NCBI GenBank assembly: GCA_026419785.1
Contig: JAODTK010003765.1
Location: 434,001 to 498,000 of the forward strand
Origin: Sclerodactyla briareus
Taxonomy: Eukaryota; Echinodermata; Holothuroidea; Dendrochirotida; Sclerodactylidae
Direction: 5' to 3'
DNA length: 64,000 bases
Shown: positions 12,660 to 24,445 of the stretch, one piece after another
How the letters are laid out: each line of letters opens with the position of its first letter
How positions within the stretch are numbered: the first letter of the stretch is position 1
The notes under the pieces: model-generated
Seen by the model: the letters and a program-made list of their open reading frames with translations, nothing else
Told to the model about the DNA's origin: nothing
Databases searched by the model: none
Position numbers and translations under genes: made by a program

Positions 12660-12816
12660 TATTGGTTTGGCCTTCCATAGATTGCCTACTTTGCCCCCTG
12701 AAGCTAGACCACAATGCATTGCGAGAAGCTATTTGCGAAAGGCTAATTGGCATATCAGAATGACGAATGTACTGTATTATATATATTCACTGGGGCGGTT
12801 TTCCGTCGTGACGTCA
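12660..12816. promoter_or_regulatory. Promoter-like cluster of factor sites
   Basis: Within about 155 bp there are four sites: an inverted CCAAT box (cctattggt, around 12658-12666); CCACAATGCATTGCG (12709-12723), close to the ZNF143/SBS consensus; a GC box GGGGCGG (12792-12798); and a perfect palindromic cAMP-response element TGACGTCA (12809-12816). This combination is typical of TATA-less, often bidirectional housekeeping promoters in animals. The minus-strand gene to the left is a possible target. No transcript start is visible, so the assignment is inference. Confidence 0.4.
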
Positions 12817-12829
12817 TGGAAGGAGACGC

Positions 12830-15690
12830 CGTCGCTAGTTCGCCAGTTACTACCTGACGACAATGACTCTCCAAGTTTTCAGCATCAGGATTCCCTGGCG
12901 TGGCATTCAAAGATTTGCACCCTGTTCTCAGACATTTGAATAGACACACATCCCAGACAAATAGCCTGACCTCAGGGTAGGAAGGGGCCTATGGGGTAAT
13001 GTTCAGGGCTAGTTGTCCGGTAACCCCGTGCCCGCACTCCTGCACCGTTCCGCCAATGTTTGAATTAACGATTAATTAGCACCACTGCAAGACGGTCGCA
13101 ACTACGGGCTTCCACAGTGCCAGTAGCCCTCGGTCGATCGAGGGTAAACGTATATCTCACAAAGAGAAAGGAAGGAAAGAAGAGAGAAATGTTCTATTTG
13201 GCTTCCCTCCTATGTTCCCCTTTCTGATATGCTCGATGACAGCGGTCCGCTGATAAATACTATCGCTGGGAATACCCTAAAATCAGCGCGTGTGCGAAAG
13301 TGTCAGCTGTGAGTCTAGTAAGTAGGAACGGCCTGGAGGTCAACCGTTACATGTTCAATGCAGACGCGATTCTAATTCTTCTATATGTCTATAAGCACGC
13401 AAATTGTTTCATGCATGTAAATGCATGAAACACAAAGTCTCCAGAATGACAAGAGTGGATTTTAAATACCCTTTCCGGGAATTTGAGGGACCTGAAAAGA
13501 AATGTCCTGATACTTGGCTCTCCCCCGTGCAGATTATCAACACCATAAAAACCCCCCCCCCCTCCCCCAATGTGAGGTCTCTACACGTATACCCGTGTAT
13601 ATAATGGAGAACGCCTATGCGAAACACGCACTTTCCTTGCACCCCTTCACCTTCCAAAACATGAACAGGAACTGTGGAAGGAGTTATATTCCTCAGCCCT
13701 TGTAAGCATATCTGGCGGCAGTTACAGTCTTCCCTCAGGCCCTCTCTCTTTCTCACTTTCCTCGTAACGGATCCCCTGGAAGGTAACAATCCTGCCTAAT
13801 ATCTGAATTCTTACCGAAGTGGCGAACGGAGATGATATGGGGAATGGGGGTGAGGGGGTAATGATCGTGGAATGGGGACATTGGAACACACACGGATGAC
13901 GATATGCAGCTGCTACCCTCACCGCCTCGACTGACACTGCTGTCTACAAAAAGGTCCCCTCCCTGGCTGTGCTGGCCGTTTGTGGAAATCCGCTGTGAGC
14001 AACCGGGTTGTTCGCATACGCTATGCATAGCGCTCTAGGCAATGCGCACTACTGTGCTACTTCCCTCTAGACTGGCCGCGGTCTTTTTTTCCAGATTACT
14101 TTCCTCTTTCCTTCGCGAACGTTCAGCATAGCGCCTCAATTTAATTTCTGTTGTTTGTTGGTTGTTGTGGAATGTATATTACGAGCAGTCCCCACGAGGT
14201 TGGAGCCTGACATGGATAATAATGGTTCAGTTGTAAAGAATATTCTCTAATACTCTGTCCCGAACTGTACGACAATATTATTCTGTCACGGCAATTATAT
14301 GATTCTGTTATGCCATATTTTTAATTCCGTCGCGGATCGTAACTCGTATTCGTAACATGATAACCTCGTTCAAGATGACATCGAATACAATGACCTGCTG
14401 CATGGTTCCAGCTATCCTCAAAGTGATGTGGTCAAGTCTATTCATGGATTTCCAGTTTTCTCAAGAACTAATGCATGACTAATGTCCATGTGTTCTCTCT
14501 TCACTTTCCTTCATTTTAGCTCCTCTGGTTGTTCGGCAGTACCTCATCATATACGGACCAGATCAGCTCACACAGCACAGACAGACAGACTGGTGTCAGA
14601 ATCGTCCGGAAGAACCCGCGAATCTGCGCAATCACAAGCTCTGTTTGGCAGATTCAAATCGAATACTGCATCATTATGGGACAACGTTCGCCGTCCACGC
14701 TCGCTTTGGCAGTCATTTCGCACTCCGCATTCGCGGCACCTCTGCATGCAATCTCACTTTTTATGCACTTGCAGACTAGGACATACTATATGTGCATAAG
14801 TGCTTCCAGACATGCCATGATTAACCATCGAACTAAGATATACTTGCCAGAAAAAGGATGTGTAACCATACAAGACCCCTCCTGGGTCTGGATAATACTA
14901 GGCTACACATCGTCCACAGACACGTGATAACATTAACACAATCTAACTCAAAGTGACCGCAAGCACGGGGGATCTAGCCAAACACTGAAGGGGGGGGGGC
15001 ATTCGCCTCATGGGGGCGGCAGATTTTGTTTTTGCCATTTATTCGTGGACTATCTAAGCAGAGCGCGACCATCGGTTGGCGCGGAGGCGTACACTAAATT
15101 TTTGAAAAATTTAGCCTCCCAGATCACCCGGAAATGGCCTTTCCCATCTGCGAAAGGGCATTGGATAGTCGTCTTATTTATTATATTCAAAATACTATTA
15201 TACAATACTATTATCTATATTTATATTTTGTTTTGGAAGGGTTTAAATTCTCGGGGGAGGCAAAGCACCCCTAACCCAGTAAAAAAAGAGGATACTGTTG
15301 TGTGAGGGGTTCAGAGGTGGAGTGCTGCTGGCTGCTCATTTTTAGTTCTATTCATTTCTATTTTAGAAAGGAAGTATTCTTGCCAAGAGCTCCCATGGTT
15401 TGAGATGATATTCGTGAAGTTTAAGTGTCCGTTAGGAGTAGTGAATGGACGGGTTGTATTTTGAGGATTTTTGGGGACTGCAAGTCCCTATGGAGACAGT
15501 TTAGTAACAGCCTAACAGCCTAAGCTAGTTCAGTGTACTGAGTGTATGTCTGACGTACTTGCTTAGGCAGCCTATACATCCAACAGCCTAGCTCTAACAG
15601 CCACCTGGCCTATACGCCATCCTAGCCTTACAGCCCAGCCTAGCCAGTCCAGTCTACACAGCCCTAGGCTAAACTGAACATTTACACAGG
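12830..15690. other. Non-coding stretch with low-complexity patches
   Basis: No exon or RNA gene can be supported. Visible items are a purine-rich patch near 13160-13190, a C-run at 13551-13564, a G-run near 14991-14999, one copy of the dispersed hairpin repeat (15051-15140), and a stretch at 15500-15680 dense in 'agcct/cctag' words. Open frames on both strands at 13400-14030 and 14480-14930 overlap one another and show no domain. Confidence 0.5.
15051..15140 (+). repeat. Dispersed hairpin repeat, copy 1
   Basis: Contains tatctaagcagagcgcgacc, then ggttggcgcggaggcgtac and, 40 bp on, a block ending cggaaatggc. The same word order occurs at 21961, 22543, 23815 and 24360. The central GCGC...GCGC words can pair. 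Non-coding. Confidence 0.5.
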
Positions 15691-15699
15691 CCTTTTGTT

Positions 15700-18690
15700 T
15701 GAGATTGGATATTTGGCATATTTCAAGAAGAAGATTTATTTGGACCGCTTATTTGGACCACTTTTCATGGGACTTTGGATATTTTTGGTGAATCATGGCA
15801 GCCCCAAGATCCAAAACGCGAAGATGGATTCCACACTGAGATTGAAAGAAGTAGTGGCATGTGACAGCCAACCCAAAACATGAACAAAGATAGTATTGAC
15901 ATATGTGGTACTTGATATCTCGGGAGTGCCAGGATAAAAATGACTGAACTGTTCGAGTGATAAGAAATTTTGGACATGAGGATCACCAGCAGCTACCCCG
16001 GTGGCAGTGCAAACTGTGCAGGAGATACGTAAGCTTAGATGGTTGAGAGTTGTTGTCACGCATCAAGCTGAAGCAGGACAAAATGGAGAAGAAGATGGAC
16101 GTCTTAGAAGTCCGGCAACTCAAACGGAGAGTCATAGTGGAGCACGTGAGAATAAACTGAAGGAGAATGAGGTCACCATGCATGAAATGCAGCCGAAAAA
16201 GCAAGGCACTGAAGCAACATGAAGCAAGCCAACAAAGAGAGGGAGGGCAAGGATTGCAAAGCTGTATTACGAGGAGATAAACGAGGCGTTGCAGCGAAAA
16301 AGAGAAAGAACAGAGTGGTCATCATCAATTTAGTAGTATAAGGATACGGAGGAAGAAGTCCGCAGCAAAGTGGAACGTAGTTGTGCCCCAAAATTCATGA
16401 TACCACACCAGCGAGGTATTGCGAACCATCAAACTGAAAGATCCAAGATTTTGTGACGTCGAAATGAAGGCATATGGAGAGCCGCAACGAACTCTCAAAC
16501 ACGAGCAAAGGAACTAAAGCAGACGGTGCACTACACAAATGTATTTATCAGAGCTGACTCACAACAAGAAACGTGGAAGACCGAAAGCGACTAAGGCAAA
16601 GAATGGAAACGGAAGATTGCACAGCGGAGAAAGAAATTTGAAAATCGTTAAAGGGAAGATAGTTCAAGCGGACGGGAGTGCTCACAGAAAGATGCAGCAG
16701 CCACCCTGTTTCGGAGAGCAGCCTGGGCGTCGCTCCTTTCTCGAGTAAAGATTGGAATTGTACCAGACATGTGGGTTACATAGCGAAGAGAGTTTACACT
16801 GGACTGTTTTTATATAATCATCAATGCAAGAAGTCTTAGGAATAAACTGTCAGCGTTACAGGTTTATGCTGCGGCAGGAAGAACAATTGATATTATATTG
16901 TGTCATAGACGAGACTTGTACCAGAACATTTACAGAATGAGAAAGAAATATAAATGGCTACCAGTGTTTTCAGACAAGACGAGTAGGGACGAGTTGGTGG
17001 AGTGTACTATTTAATGTTTAGAAATGTGTATACTTTTTGCGAGAGACTGAGACAAGTGGGATTATTTCACGAAAGCATGTGGTGCAAACTACGTGGGCAA
17101 GGAGTCGCACTATATAGCAGTTTTACCCGAGTCCCCATATGACATTTGAACGAAGAAGAAATCTTCCTGAGAACATCTCCGAAATGTTGAAATGGGACGA
17201 GTTATTATTGTGGGAGATTTCATTCAATTAACCCGGATATCAACTGGGACATGTTGCACGACAGAGAGACTGGGCCCTCAAGAAGCATTCCTGGATTTAT
17301 ACGGGTAATACTGGTTCCACCAGTGTGAAAAATTGCACAGGAAAATGGGCTACTTTGGGACTTGGTGATTGACCAATCTGAAGAAAAAATGATAGAAGAT
17401 ATTGAAGTAGGAGAGGTCCGTCGAGGCAGAGCCGGACCACAATTAATTAGATGAATTTCATTATCCATGGATCAGAAGACACATGGTCCAAATGCAACGG
17501 ATTCTTGACTTCACAGAGCAGAATTTGATTCCTGAAGGCGGAGTTGCATTTATAGACTGGAAACGAGATACTTAAGGATAAAAATGGCCAATGAAAATGT
17601 GGGAGTTTGCTTCAAAGTAGAATTGAACAAAAGTGTACAAGAACATGTACCAACCAGATCAGTTGCAAAGAAAGAGTGCCCCAGTGGATAAAAAACAAGA
17701 AGCTGAAGAAACTGATCAGAAGGAAAGGAAAGCATGGAAGGATACCAGATTTGAGTACGACTGATGCATGGGACATTACAACATTTGCAAAGACAGACTA
17801 TAAATCGAGCAGAGACGAGGCAAAACTTAATTTTGAGAGGAAAGGCTGGCGGACAACATAAAGGAGGATCCAAGTCCTTTTAATTACAAAACGTGAGATT
17901 AAACAGAAGATTAAAGATGCTGTAGGACCACCTGAAGGATGAGCACGGCATGGCGAGTTACGCACGCCAAAGATGTAGTGGAGTGCCTGAACAGAACTTT
18001 TGCCAGTGGTTCCCAGGTAGAAGGAGGGTTTCCCACAATGAGCAGAAGTATGTGGGAGACTGCAAGATGAAAGAAATATTTATAACGAAGAAAAAAATGT
18101 TTGGAACAGACTGAAAGCGTAGCTTTCACAATCGGCAGGACAGACAAAATATATCCACGAGTACGGACCAACTGGCATAAGAACTGGTAAAGCCATTGAC
18201 AGTGGTGTTTCAACAGTTCTAGCCGATGGCTCAGTCCCCGCAGATTTGGAAATTGCCCATATCACACGCCATTTAATAAAAAGAACAAAATCGGACCCGT
18301 TACACTACAGACCGGTCAATAAATACATCGTTTGCAGGAAATTAAATGGAGATGATTGTGGAAGGACAAATGACAAGTTTTTTGGAGAGCAACAATCTTA
18401 TACAGAGAAAACAGCAGGTTTTTTCGAACAGGGAGATCATGTAACAACACGAACTGTTGGAATACGGGATGTTGTTACGAAACGATTGACAAGTATACCA
18501 GTTGAATGCAATCTACTTGGACCTTATACAGCATATCGCGACAACTGTTCCGCACAAAGACCTTCTCCTGAAACTAAGATCGTAATGGAATTGCTGGGAA
18601 ATATATAACTCTGGATTCGAGGACTTGGCTCCGCGGAGGACTCAAAGGTAGTCATGGATGGAATGGATCAAGAAGTCTTACAGATGTGAC
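15700..18690 (+). mobile_element. CR1-type non-LTR retrotransposon, 5' part, decayed
   Basis: Plus-strand remains of a CR1-clade LINE in the usual order. An ORF1-like lysine/glutamate-rich segment spans about 16060-16760. An endonuclease domain begins near 16820 with INARSLRNKLSALQ and continues to the DFN-type block around 17200-17270. A linker with lysine-rich helices follows (17600-17900). The reverse transcriptase starts near 18110, with RPVNKYIV as a worn RPVSLT motif near 18312. Frame shifts and stops are frequent, so it is inactive. The element is cut at 18690 by an insertion and resumes at 20477. The 5' limit is approximate, as CR1 copies lack clear 5' borders. Confidence 0.75.
18685..18690. 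repeat. Target-site duplication, left copy (TGTGAC)
   Basis: Six-base direct repeat matching 20477-20482. It flanks the insertion in the CR1 element. Confidence 0.65.
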
Positions 18691-20476
18691 TGTCACCACA
18701 CACCATAGCCACGGTACACTTTAAGGAAGTTGGGTTTTTCGGTTACGTTGTTGGGGTTACTTTGACGCTTCCGTACTAGATTACTTGCGGGCCGACATAT
18801 AGGGACTACGGGGATGAAAAGGTGGGTTAATTGGCGTGGTTTTTTGCTGGCTGGTAATTGTTTATTTAATCGAGGAGGTATGGGGCGCGTTTGTTGGTTA
18901 GTATGTGATTAGGTCCACGACGCTGTCAGGATTTATTGTTGGATTGGGCGTTGGTTGTAGGTTCGATTCCCCGTTAGGTATCACTACGGTTTTGACTGGG
19001 TTGAAAACGTTGTCGCCGTGAGGTAGTCGGCCGTATGTCTGTTTTCAGGCGATCGTCTCCATATCGTCAAGGTTGGTTCGAATAGGTATTGGCGTCGGGT
19101 GTACGTTTTTTGGTTCTTTTGCCTGTATTCTCTCCTCGGATTGTCTAGGGAGTATTTGTTCCACAGCGTTTGTGGCTACAGGCGTGCGGGGAACGGAGTG
19201 TCCCCCCCGTCTGCCGTCCGTTGTGCCGGGATTCTGCCTTACTGGCAGGAGTTTCTTCTTCGCCATTTTAACCACTGTGAGAGTACATTTACCTTTGTTA
19301 CATATAGGCCGCGGCTGGAGGGGGCTGTGCGTGTGTAGGTTGCCGTGTAGGGATTTTGGTCGAGTTTGGGCTGTTTAGGCATGGCTAGGATGGTGTAGAT
19401 TCCTACCACGGTAGTAGTCAGATTTAGGGTTGTGGCTTTGTAATTTAGTTGTTGGCCGTTTGAAATTCGCATTCGTTTGTTATGTATTCATTTTCACGTA
19501 TTATTGTATTTGGTGGTGGTTGTTTGTTTTTGTCTTTTCGGAATTTTCAGGATTTGGGTGCTTGGCACTAGTGGCGTTGTACATTCTCTCTCCGCAGCAA
19601 TGACGGTGGTCATGCTGCCACGCGGAAATTAGTAAGCAGTTTTTTAGGGTTTTGTTATTTCACGGGCCTTTGTTTTTTCTCCTTCCAGTGCTACCGGGGT
19701 GGGTACGTACTGGGAGGCAGTCGGATCGATCGTTGACCCGGGCCTGAGGACACAAATGCCGGGACTATCGTGGGGCGAGCTGCTGGGTGTGCAGCGGTAG
19801 CAGAGCCGGAGTTTGTGTCGAGTCACGGATTTTCGAGATTGAGGTTTGATAGAAAACTGAACAGAACGTTTGAGATTGTGTGGACGGGGTTGGAGAGAGC
19901 TGGGCGCGGTGACTCCGTTAGGAATTCATGTTTGAGGGGAGAGAGAGAATTGGTATATTTGGAATTGATGGAGAGAGTAATTGGATATTTTGGAATTGAG
20001 AGAGAGAGAGATTAGGTATTTTGGAACTGAGGTATTTTGTCAATCTAATTTGTGGACGTGGATTTTTCATTTCTGTGTTGGTGCGAATCGTTCTTGGTGT
20101 TGCCTTTCGAAAAACCTAAAAAATGTAATCGTTGAAGCCTTAGCAAGGAGAATCTATTGTGTGGTTGATAGGAAGAGGAACACCGTATTTAATGGATTAG
20201 CAATATACGTGTGTGATATTTCGTCTAGGAAGGTTCGGCGGGCAATAGGGTATAGCGGGGAGTGCATTAGATTCGTTGAACAGAATACTACAGAGTTATT
20301 TAGAATTATATTTCCATTAAATGTTGTATAGTAATTTAGAGAAGGTCCTCTATGCATTTTGTGTGAGAGTGAGAATAGAGGTACTTATATTATTTCCTTG
20401 TATGTGTACTGTCGTTTAGATTTCAGCATAGGCATTTCAAGCCGTATTCGGAAAAGTTTTTTTTTGTTTTGTTTTT
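18691..20476. mobile_element. 1786-bp insertion of unknown class inside CR1
   Basis: G/T-rich on the plus strand, unlike the flanking element, and bounded by TGTGAC repeats. Keeping one TGTGAC makes the CR1 frame continuous from the segment before the insertion into the conserved QGSVLGP block after it, which fixes both borders. The left end is tgtcaccacac and the right end is a T-rich tail. On the minus strand an open frame begins MAKKKLLPVRQNPGTTD (start near 19266), about 74 codons of basic, proline-rich sequence resembling a retroelement ORF1 start, but nothing decisive. A tRNA B-box word (ggttcgattcc, 18960-18970) is present. No terminal inverted repeats are seen. Confidence 0.6.
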
Positions 20477-21445
20477 TGTGACAGTGACCAGCTCGGTTAT
20501 ACAAGGCTCTGTCCTGGGCCCATTATGTTTTTATCATATATATGATGATCTGGACAACGGTCTATCATCGCTTGTGAGGTAAGTTTGCGGATTGACACTA
20601 AACTTGTTCAGGCAAGAGAAGTGACAGAGACAGAATGTGGCTACAGGAGGACCTAAATAAGTTGATGCTCTGGACACAGAAATCGGCAAATGAATTTTAA
20701 TATTGATAAGTGTTGTGTACTGCATTTTGGTTACAATAACCACGAGGAGTGTACGAAATGAATGGAACAGCAATAATTTAAAAGTTTAAAAGAGGAAAAG
20801 GACCTGGGTGTGTACATAAGTACATCCATGAAGCCGACCAAACAGTGTGCAGAGGTGGTGAAGAAGGCAAATAGAACGATGGGTATTATCCGCAGGAACT
20901 TCAAGAAACATGGACCGAAAAAATCATCATCCAGTTATATAAGACGTTGGTAAGACCGATCGTCATAAATGGTGTCCAAGTGTGGAAGCCGTACATGAAA
21001 AAAGACATTGAGCTTATCGAAGGAGTGCAAAGACGCATGACAAAGATGATACCAGACCTCGAAGCCTTAGCTACGATCAGAGACTAAAGAAATTGAATTT
21101 AATAAAGGCAGGAGGACATGAGAAAGACTCAATACTGGTCTACAATTGGCAGCAAAAATGGATAGGAACTCCTGGCGATATTCTTGATGTGGAAACAGGG
21201 AAGCGTACGAGAGGCAATTCTAAGGAAATAAAGCCACAATATACAAGACTAGAAGTCAGAAAAAATACATTTTTCGAGGGAAGAACTGGAAAAACTGGAA
21301 GAACTGTCGAAAGAGCAGCACAGCACCAACAATACGTAACCTTCAAGAAAATTATTGACAAGAAGGGTTCATCAACGACGGAAGTCTCTTATCCCTAAAA
21401 AAAACAGCCATGTTATTGCAATGTGGCTGTTCAGGTAAATTCAGG
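20477..21445 (+). mobile_element. CR1-type non-LTR retrotransposon, 3' part
   Basis: Continuation of the CR1 element after the insertion. The reverse-transcriptase core restarts at QGSVLGPLCF (around 20503), followed by FNIDKCCVLHFGYN-type sequence (20695-20740) and YISTSMKPTKQCAEVVKKAN (20815-20875), the conserved CR1 'thumb' order. The C-terminal region is one long frame, with VYNWQQKW and KRTRGNSKEIKP, ending near 21398. It terminates before a C-run at 21451. The tail shows isolated frameshifts but is better preserved than the 5' half, as is usual for truncation-prone LINE copies. Confidence 0.75.
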
Positions 21446-21449
21446 TAAT

Positions 21450-21480
21450 ACCCCCCCCCCTCCCCTCCCCCGTAGATCCG
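21450..21480 (+). repeat. C-rich low-complexity run
   Basis: A cytosine run broken by single T bases immediately follows the end of the CR1 copy. Similar homopolymer C-runs occur at 22106-22126 and 22775-22782. Confidence 0.7.
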
Positions 21481-21960
21481 TGCCTGCGTCAGATTCTAAG
21501 GGAGCCGGATTGAGTAAAAAATGTAACAATATATGTAGCCCAAGGGCAAGAACGGGGACGATTCGGATAAACACACCATTCAAACTATGATAAACGAATG
21601 TTGACCGTTTGCACGATCAAGTGATTATGTAGGCCTCTATGAGGTAAACATGTATATAAAGCGGCCAGATGAAGACATCAGTTAGAATGAAACGAGGCAA
21701 GTGACATATACAGGAATCGCTGTTTCGTATTGGGAATAGTTTCCTTATAGACATACTTATCGTCGATGCGATAACTAGAATATCAAACTAGTTAAGGCTG
21801 ATCTAGCTTTTCAATTTCGATCGGCTTGTCTGCGGTATACGATACGGAAGCTATCTGAACATAGGTGACGGACAGTGTTCAGGGGCGGATCTAGGAATAT
21901 TCGGTTTGGTTAGAGGGGCGCAAAATATTTTGACAAAGGAGGGTTTCAGGATAACCTTTG

Positions 21961-22200
21961 CACTATCTGAGCGGAGCGCCACCACCGGTTTGGCGCGAAC
22001 GTACAACATAGGCGCCGAACCGGGGGGACGGGGGACATGTCCCCACCAATATTCGAGACTGCTCCGATTGACTTTATGTTTTCCACACACTATTTTTTTT
22101 AATCGGCCATGTCCCCCCCCCCCCCCCAATATCGGAGACGAATCGGCGCCAAGAAAATTTGTGGCTTCACAAAACCCCCAAATGGCCGGAACCGGCACTT
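21961..22200 (+). repeat. Dispersed hairpin repeat, copy 2
   Basis: Contains tatctgagcggagcgccacc then ccggtttggcgcg. GCGCCA and TGGCGC can pair across an 8-9-base loop. After an interruption including a C-run, the copy ends with ggccggaaccggcacttcc. The best-preserved hairpin of the five copies. Non-coding. Confidence 0.55.
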
Positions 22201-22542
22201 CCTGGGTGTCTCAGTTACATGTACCCAGGATTGTCTGGGAAGGTGTTCAAGAAAATTTTGCTCTCTTGCGTCTGACGTGGCTTAGAAGCAAAACCAATTA
22301 TAAAAACTTCCAACAATTATTCATGTGATGCCTCTATTTCTTATTGTAATGAATGACAAGTTCATCTCCATACCATCCATTCACCATGCATGCCCAGGTC
22401 ATGCTGCACAACAGTCATTAGTCCATTCTCTCAAATAAAATTAAGTTGCAAAAAGAGGTCCTTTGGCCTTGTATCAAAACCCCCAAAGGCTTTTCATTCT
22501 GGGGGCACAAAGGGGGCACAATTTTGCCAGGGGGGGCACCAC

Positions 22543-22650
22543 ATTAGTCATCTACGGCGGATCGCCACCATCATTGGCGTGGAGGCGTACTAGAAACTAT
22601 TGGGTTCGACGAGCGCCCAGATGGCTGAAATGAACCCTTCCAGGGTCGTT
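22543..22650 (+). repeat. Dispersed hairpin repeat, copy 3
   Basis: tcatctacggcggatcgcca followed by ttggcgtggaggcgtac, then cccagatggctgaaatgaac and cttcc. Same order of words as the copies at 15051 and 21961. Confidence 0.5.
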
Positions 22651-23814
22651 TAACTGCTGCCATGTGTCCAAGCTTCAACACCGTCTCAAGCCGGAAAACA
22701 AAAACCACAAACAATAAAATCTAAAAAAAAGCCTCTCTAAAAAAAAATTAAGGTGGGCGCGCCGCCGGTGCGCCCCCCCCTGGATCCGCGCTGGTGTTGT
22801 GTTAGTGTAGTGACATTTTTTACATGGTCGAAATTCGTACGATGAGCGCGGGTTCATTTACGAGACAGCTCTAGTCTATGGGGCCAGTTAGTCAGTTCGT
22901 GTGTGCTCCAGTATTTGTCATGGCATATACCCGCTGACAGAACTATCTATATTATTCGGCTAACGCTAAGCAAAATGTATATGCTGCGTTTTTTTCAGCA
23001 CGAACTTTCATGGGGCGCTGTAGCTACTGTTGGCCTACTACATAGTGCCCAAGGGATTGTCAGACCAGGCTTTGATAATTGATACATGGAATTATGATTT
23101 ACAATTAGAACTTCCGAGGGCCGGGGCGCATTTTCCTGGATGGGTGGACGCAAATCCACACCCAAAATCGTGAAGGGGGGGGGGGAACTGCCCCTTGCCT
23201 ACCCCTTATTGTAGCAATCAGGATGAATACCTCAGTTGCTCAAAGGGTCCAACCCGTTCTCAAACTCAAGGGTTTGGATGAACAAACTTGACGGCTATTT
23301 AAACTATTAAACTACGCTCCGCCACGCTCCATTGGCCTAGGGCAAACATCCTGGTCCCAACCTGTCACAACAAAAAAACGGCTTGACAAATAACAGTGTA
23401 AACCGTGGACACTTACATCCTGTCCGTCTGTCAACGCTGGTGTCAAAGCAACTAACTAGGCGTCAGTTTCAGAGGAATGGATATCAATTGTGGGCTCATT
23501 GCCATCCAAAGTGACTTTTCGTGTGGGCCGTGGGGGAATCGTGAACAAGCTTCCTTTAGACTGCGTCGAGGGTCAAGACCCGAAGATCATCTTCAATTTG
23601 TTACTATTCATGCAAGATGTAACATAACGTCATTCTTGCAGTGCGCCACCTGCTGGTCTGGTTTTGGGCAGATGGCAATCACAAGTCGTTTTCTATGGAG
23701 TGGTATAGCGCTTCTTGGATATCGACGCAGTCACTCCGGGGCGTCATTGACCATCAGGGCGTCCGATCCGGTTTCGAACAGAAAGGTGAAACGAGGTGCA
23801 TTCTTCGGTTCCCC

Positions 23815-23930
23815 CTATCTTCTGAGCGGAGCGCCACCAGCAGTTGCGCTTACGTCGCCGCGTGATGTGTGGTTGTATTACCTCCTAGATTGCCGGAATG
23901 GTCACTTGGCCGGGAGCCTTATTGGCAACG
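23815..23930 (+). repeat. Dispersed hairpin repeat, copy 4
   Basis: tatcttctgagcggagcgcc followed by agttgcgcttacgtcg, then gattgccggaatggtcactt. Same unit as the other copies. Open frames through here are by-products of the GC-rich unit. Confidence 0.5.
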
Positions 23931-24359
23931 GCTGGATGTGCAATTTACGGCCCCTTTATATATTTTTGTGAAAGAACTATTTCAGCGCGTGATTACAAAA
24001 CAAAAATCGAAGAACTCACTGCAAGTTACCTTTGAGGTGGGTGGACGTAGTTGGAGCGCAACCCACCCTTCATTTTAGCCCATTAATATCTCACCGACGA
24101 AGACATATGTGTGTTAATGTACACGCCCGTTGTGAAATGTGGGAGATGACTTTGCCGTTATAATCGCATCGCAACGGGGGCGCCAGCATAGCTTGGAACA
24201 GATCGTTGAGTAAATTTGAGAGGAATAGGTTCACTCAATTGCAGAAACGGTAGTATCCGTACCCTTAAACTGAATCCAGTGGCGGTCGCCCAGAACTTTA
24301 ATCAGTGGGGGCGACGCTGGGGGGCTCAAATATTACATAGGATCGTCATTAAGTTACAA

Positions 24360-24445
24360 TATGGAGAGCCAGCTTCGGTTGCCTCGTAGCGTACACGACA
24401 ATTCGGTGAATGGGGCCTCCTTGATGCCAGGAAATGGCACTTCTC
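24360..24445 (+). repeat. Dispersed hairpin repeat, copy 5 (worn)
   Basis: gccagcttcggttgcctcgt, gcgtacacg and gccaggaaatggcacttctc occur in the family order, but the first GCGCCA arm is lost. Confidence 0.4.

Noticed and set aside
12469..12939. 156-codon plus-strand open frame
   Set aside because: Longest frame in the left third, but built from T-rich low complexity and the promoter-like module. No domain, no splice partners and no codon bias.
18905..18984. tRNA-like segment with B box ggttcgattcc and gtgat/atcac ends
   Set aside because: The ends pair for only five bases, the T-arm stem does not form and no A box is at the right distance. It is noted only as part of the 18691-20476 insertion.
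23477..23971. 164-codon plus-strand open frame
   Set aside because: It crosses the dispersed hairpin repeat and overlaps two other open frames. No family motif; most likely chance in GC-rich repeat DNA.
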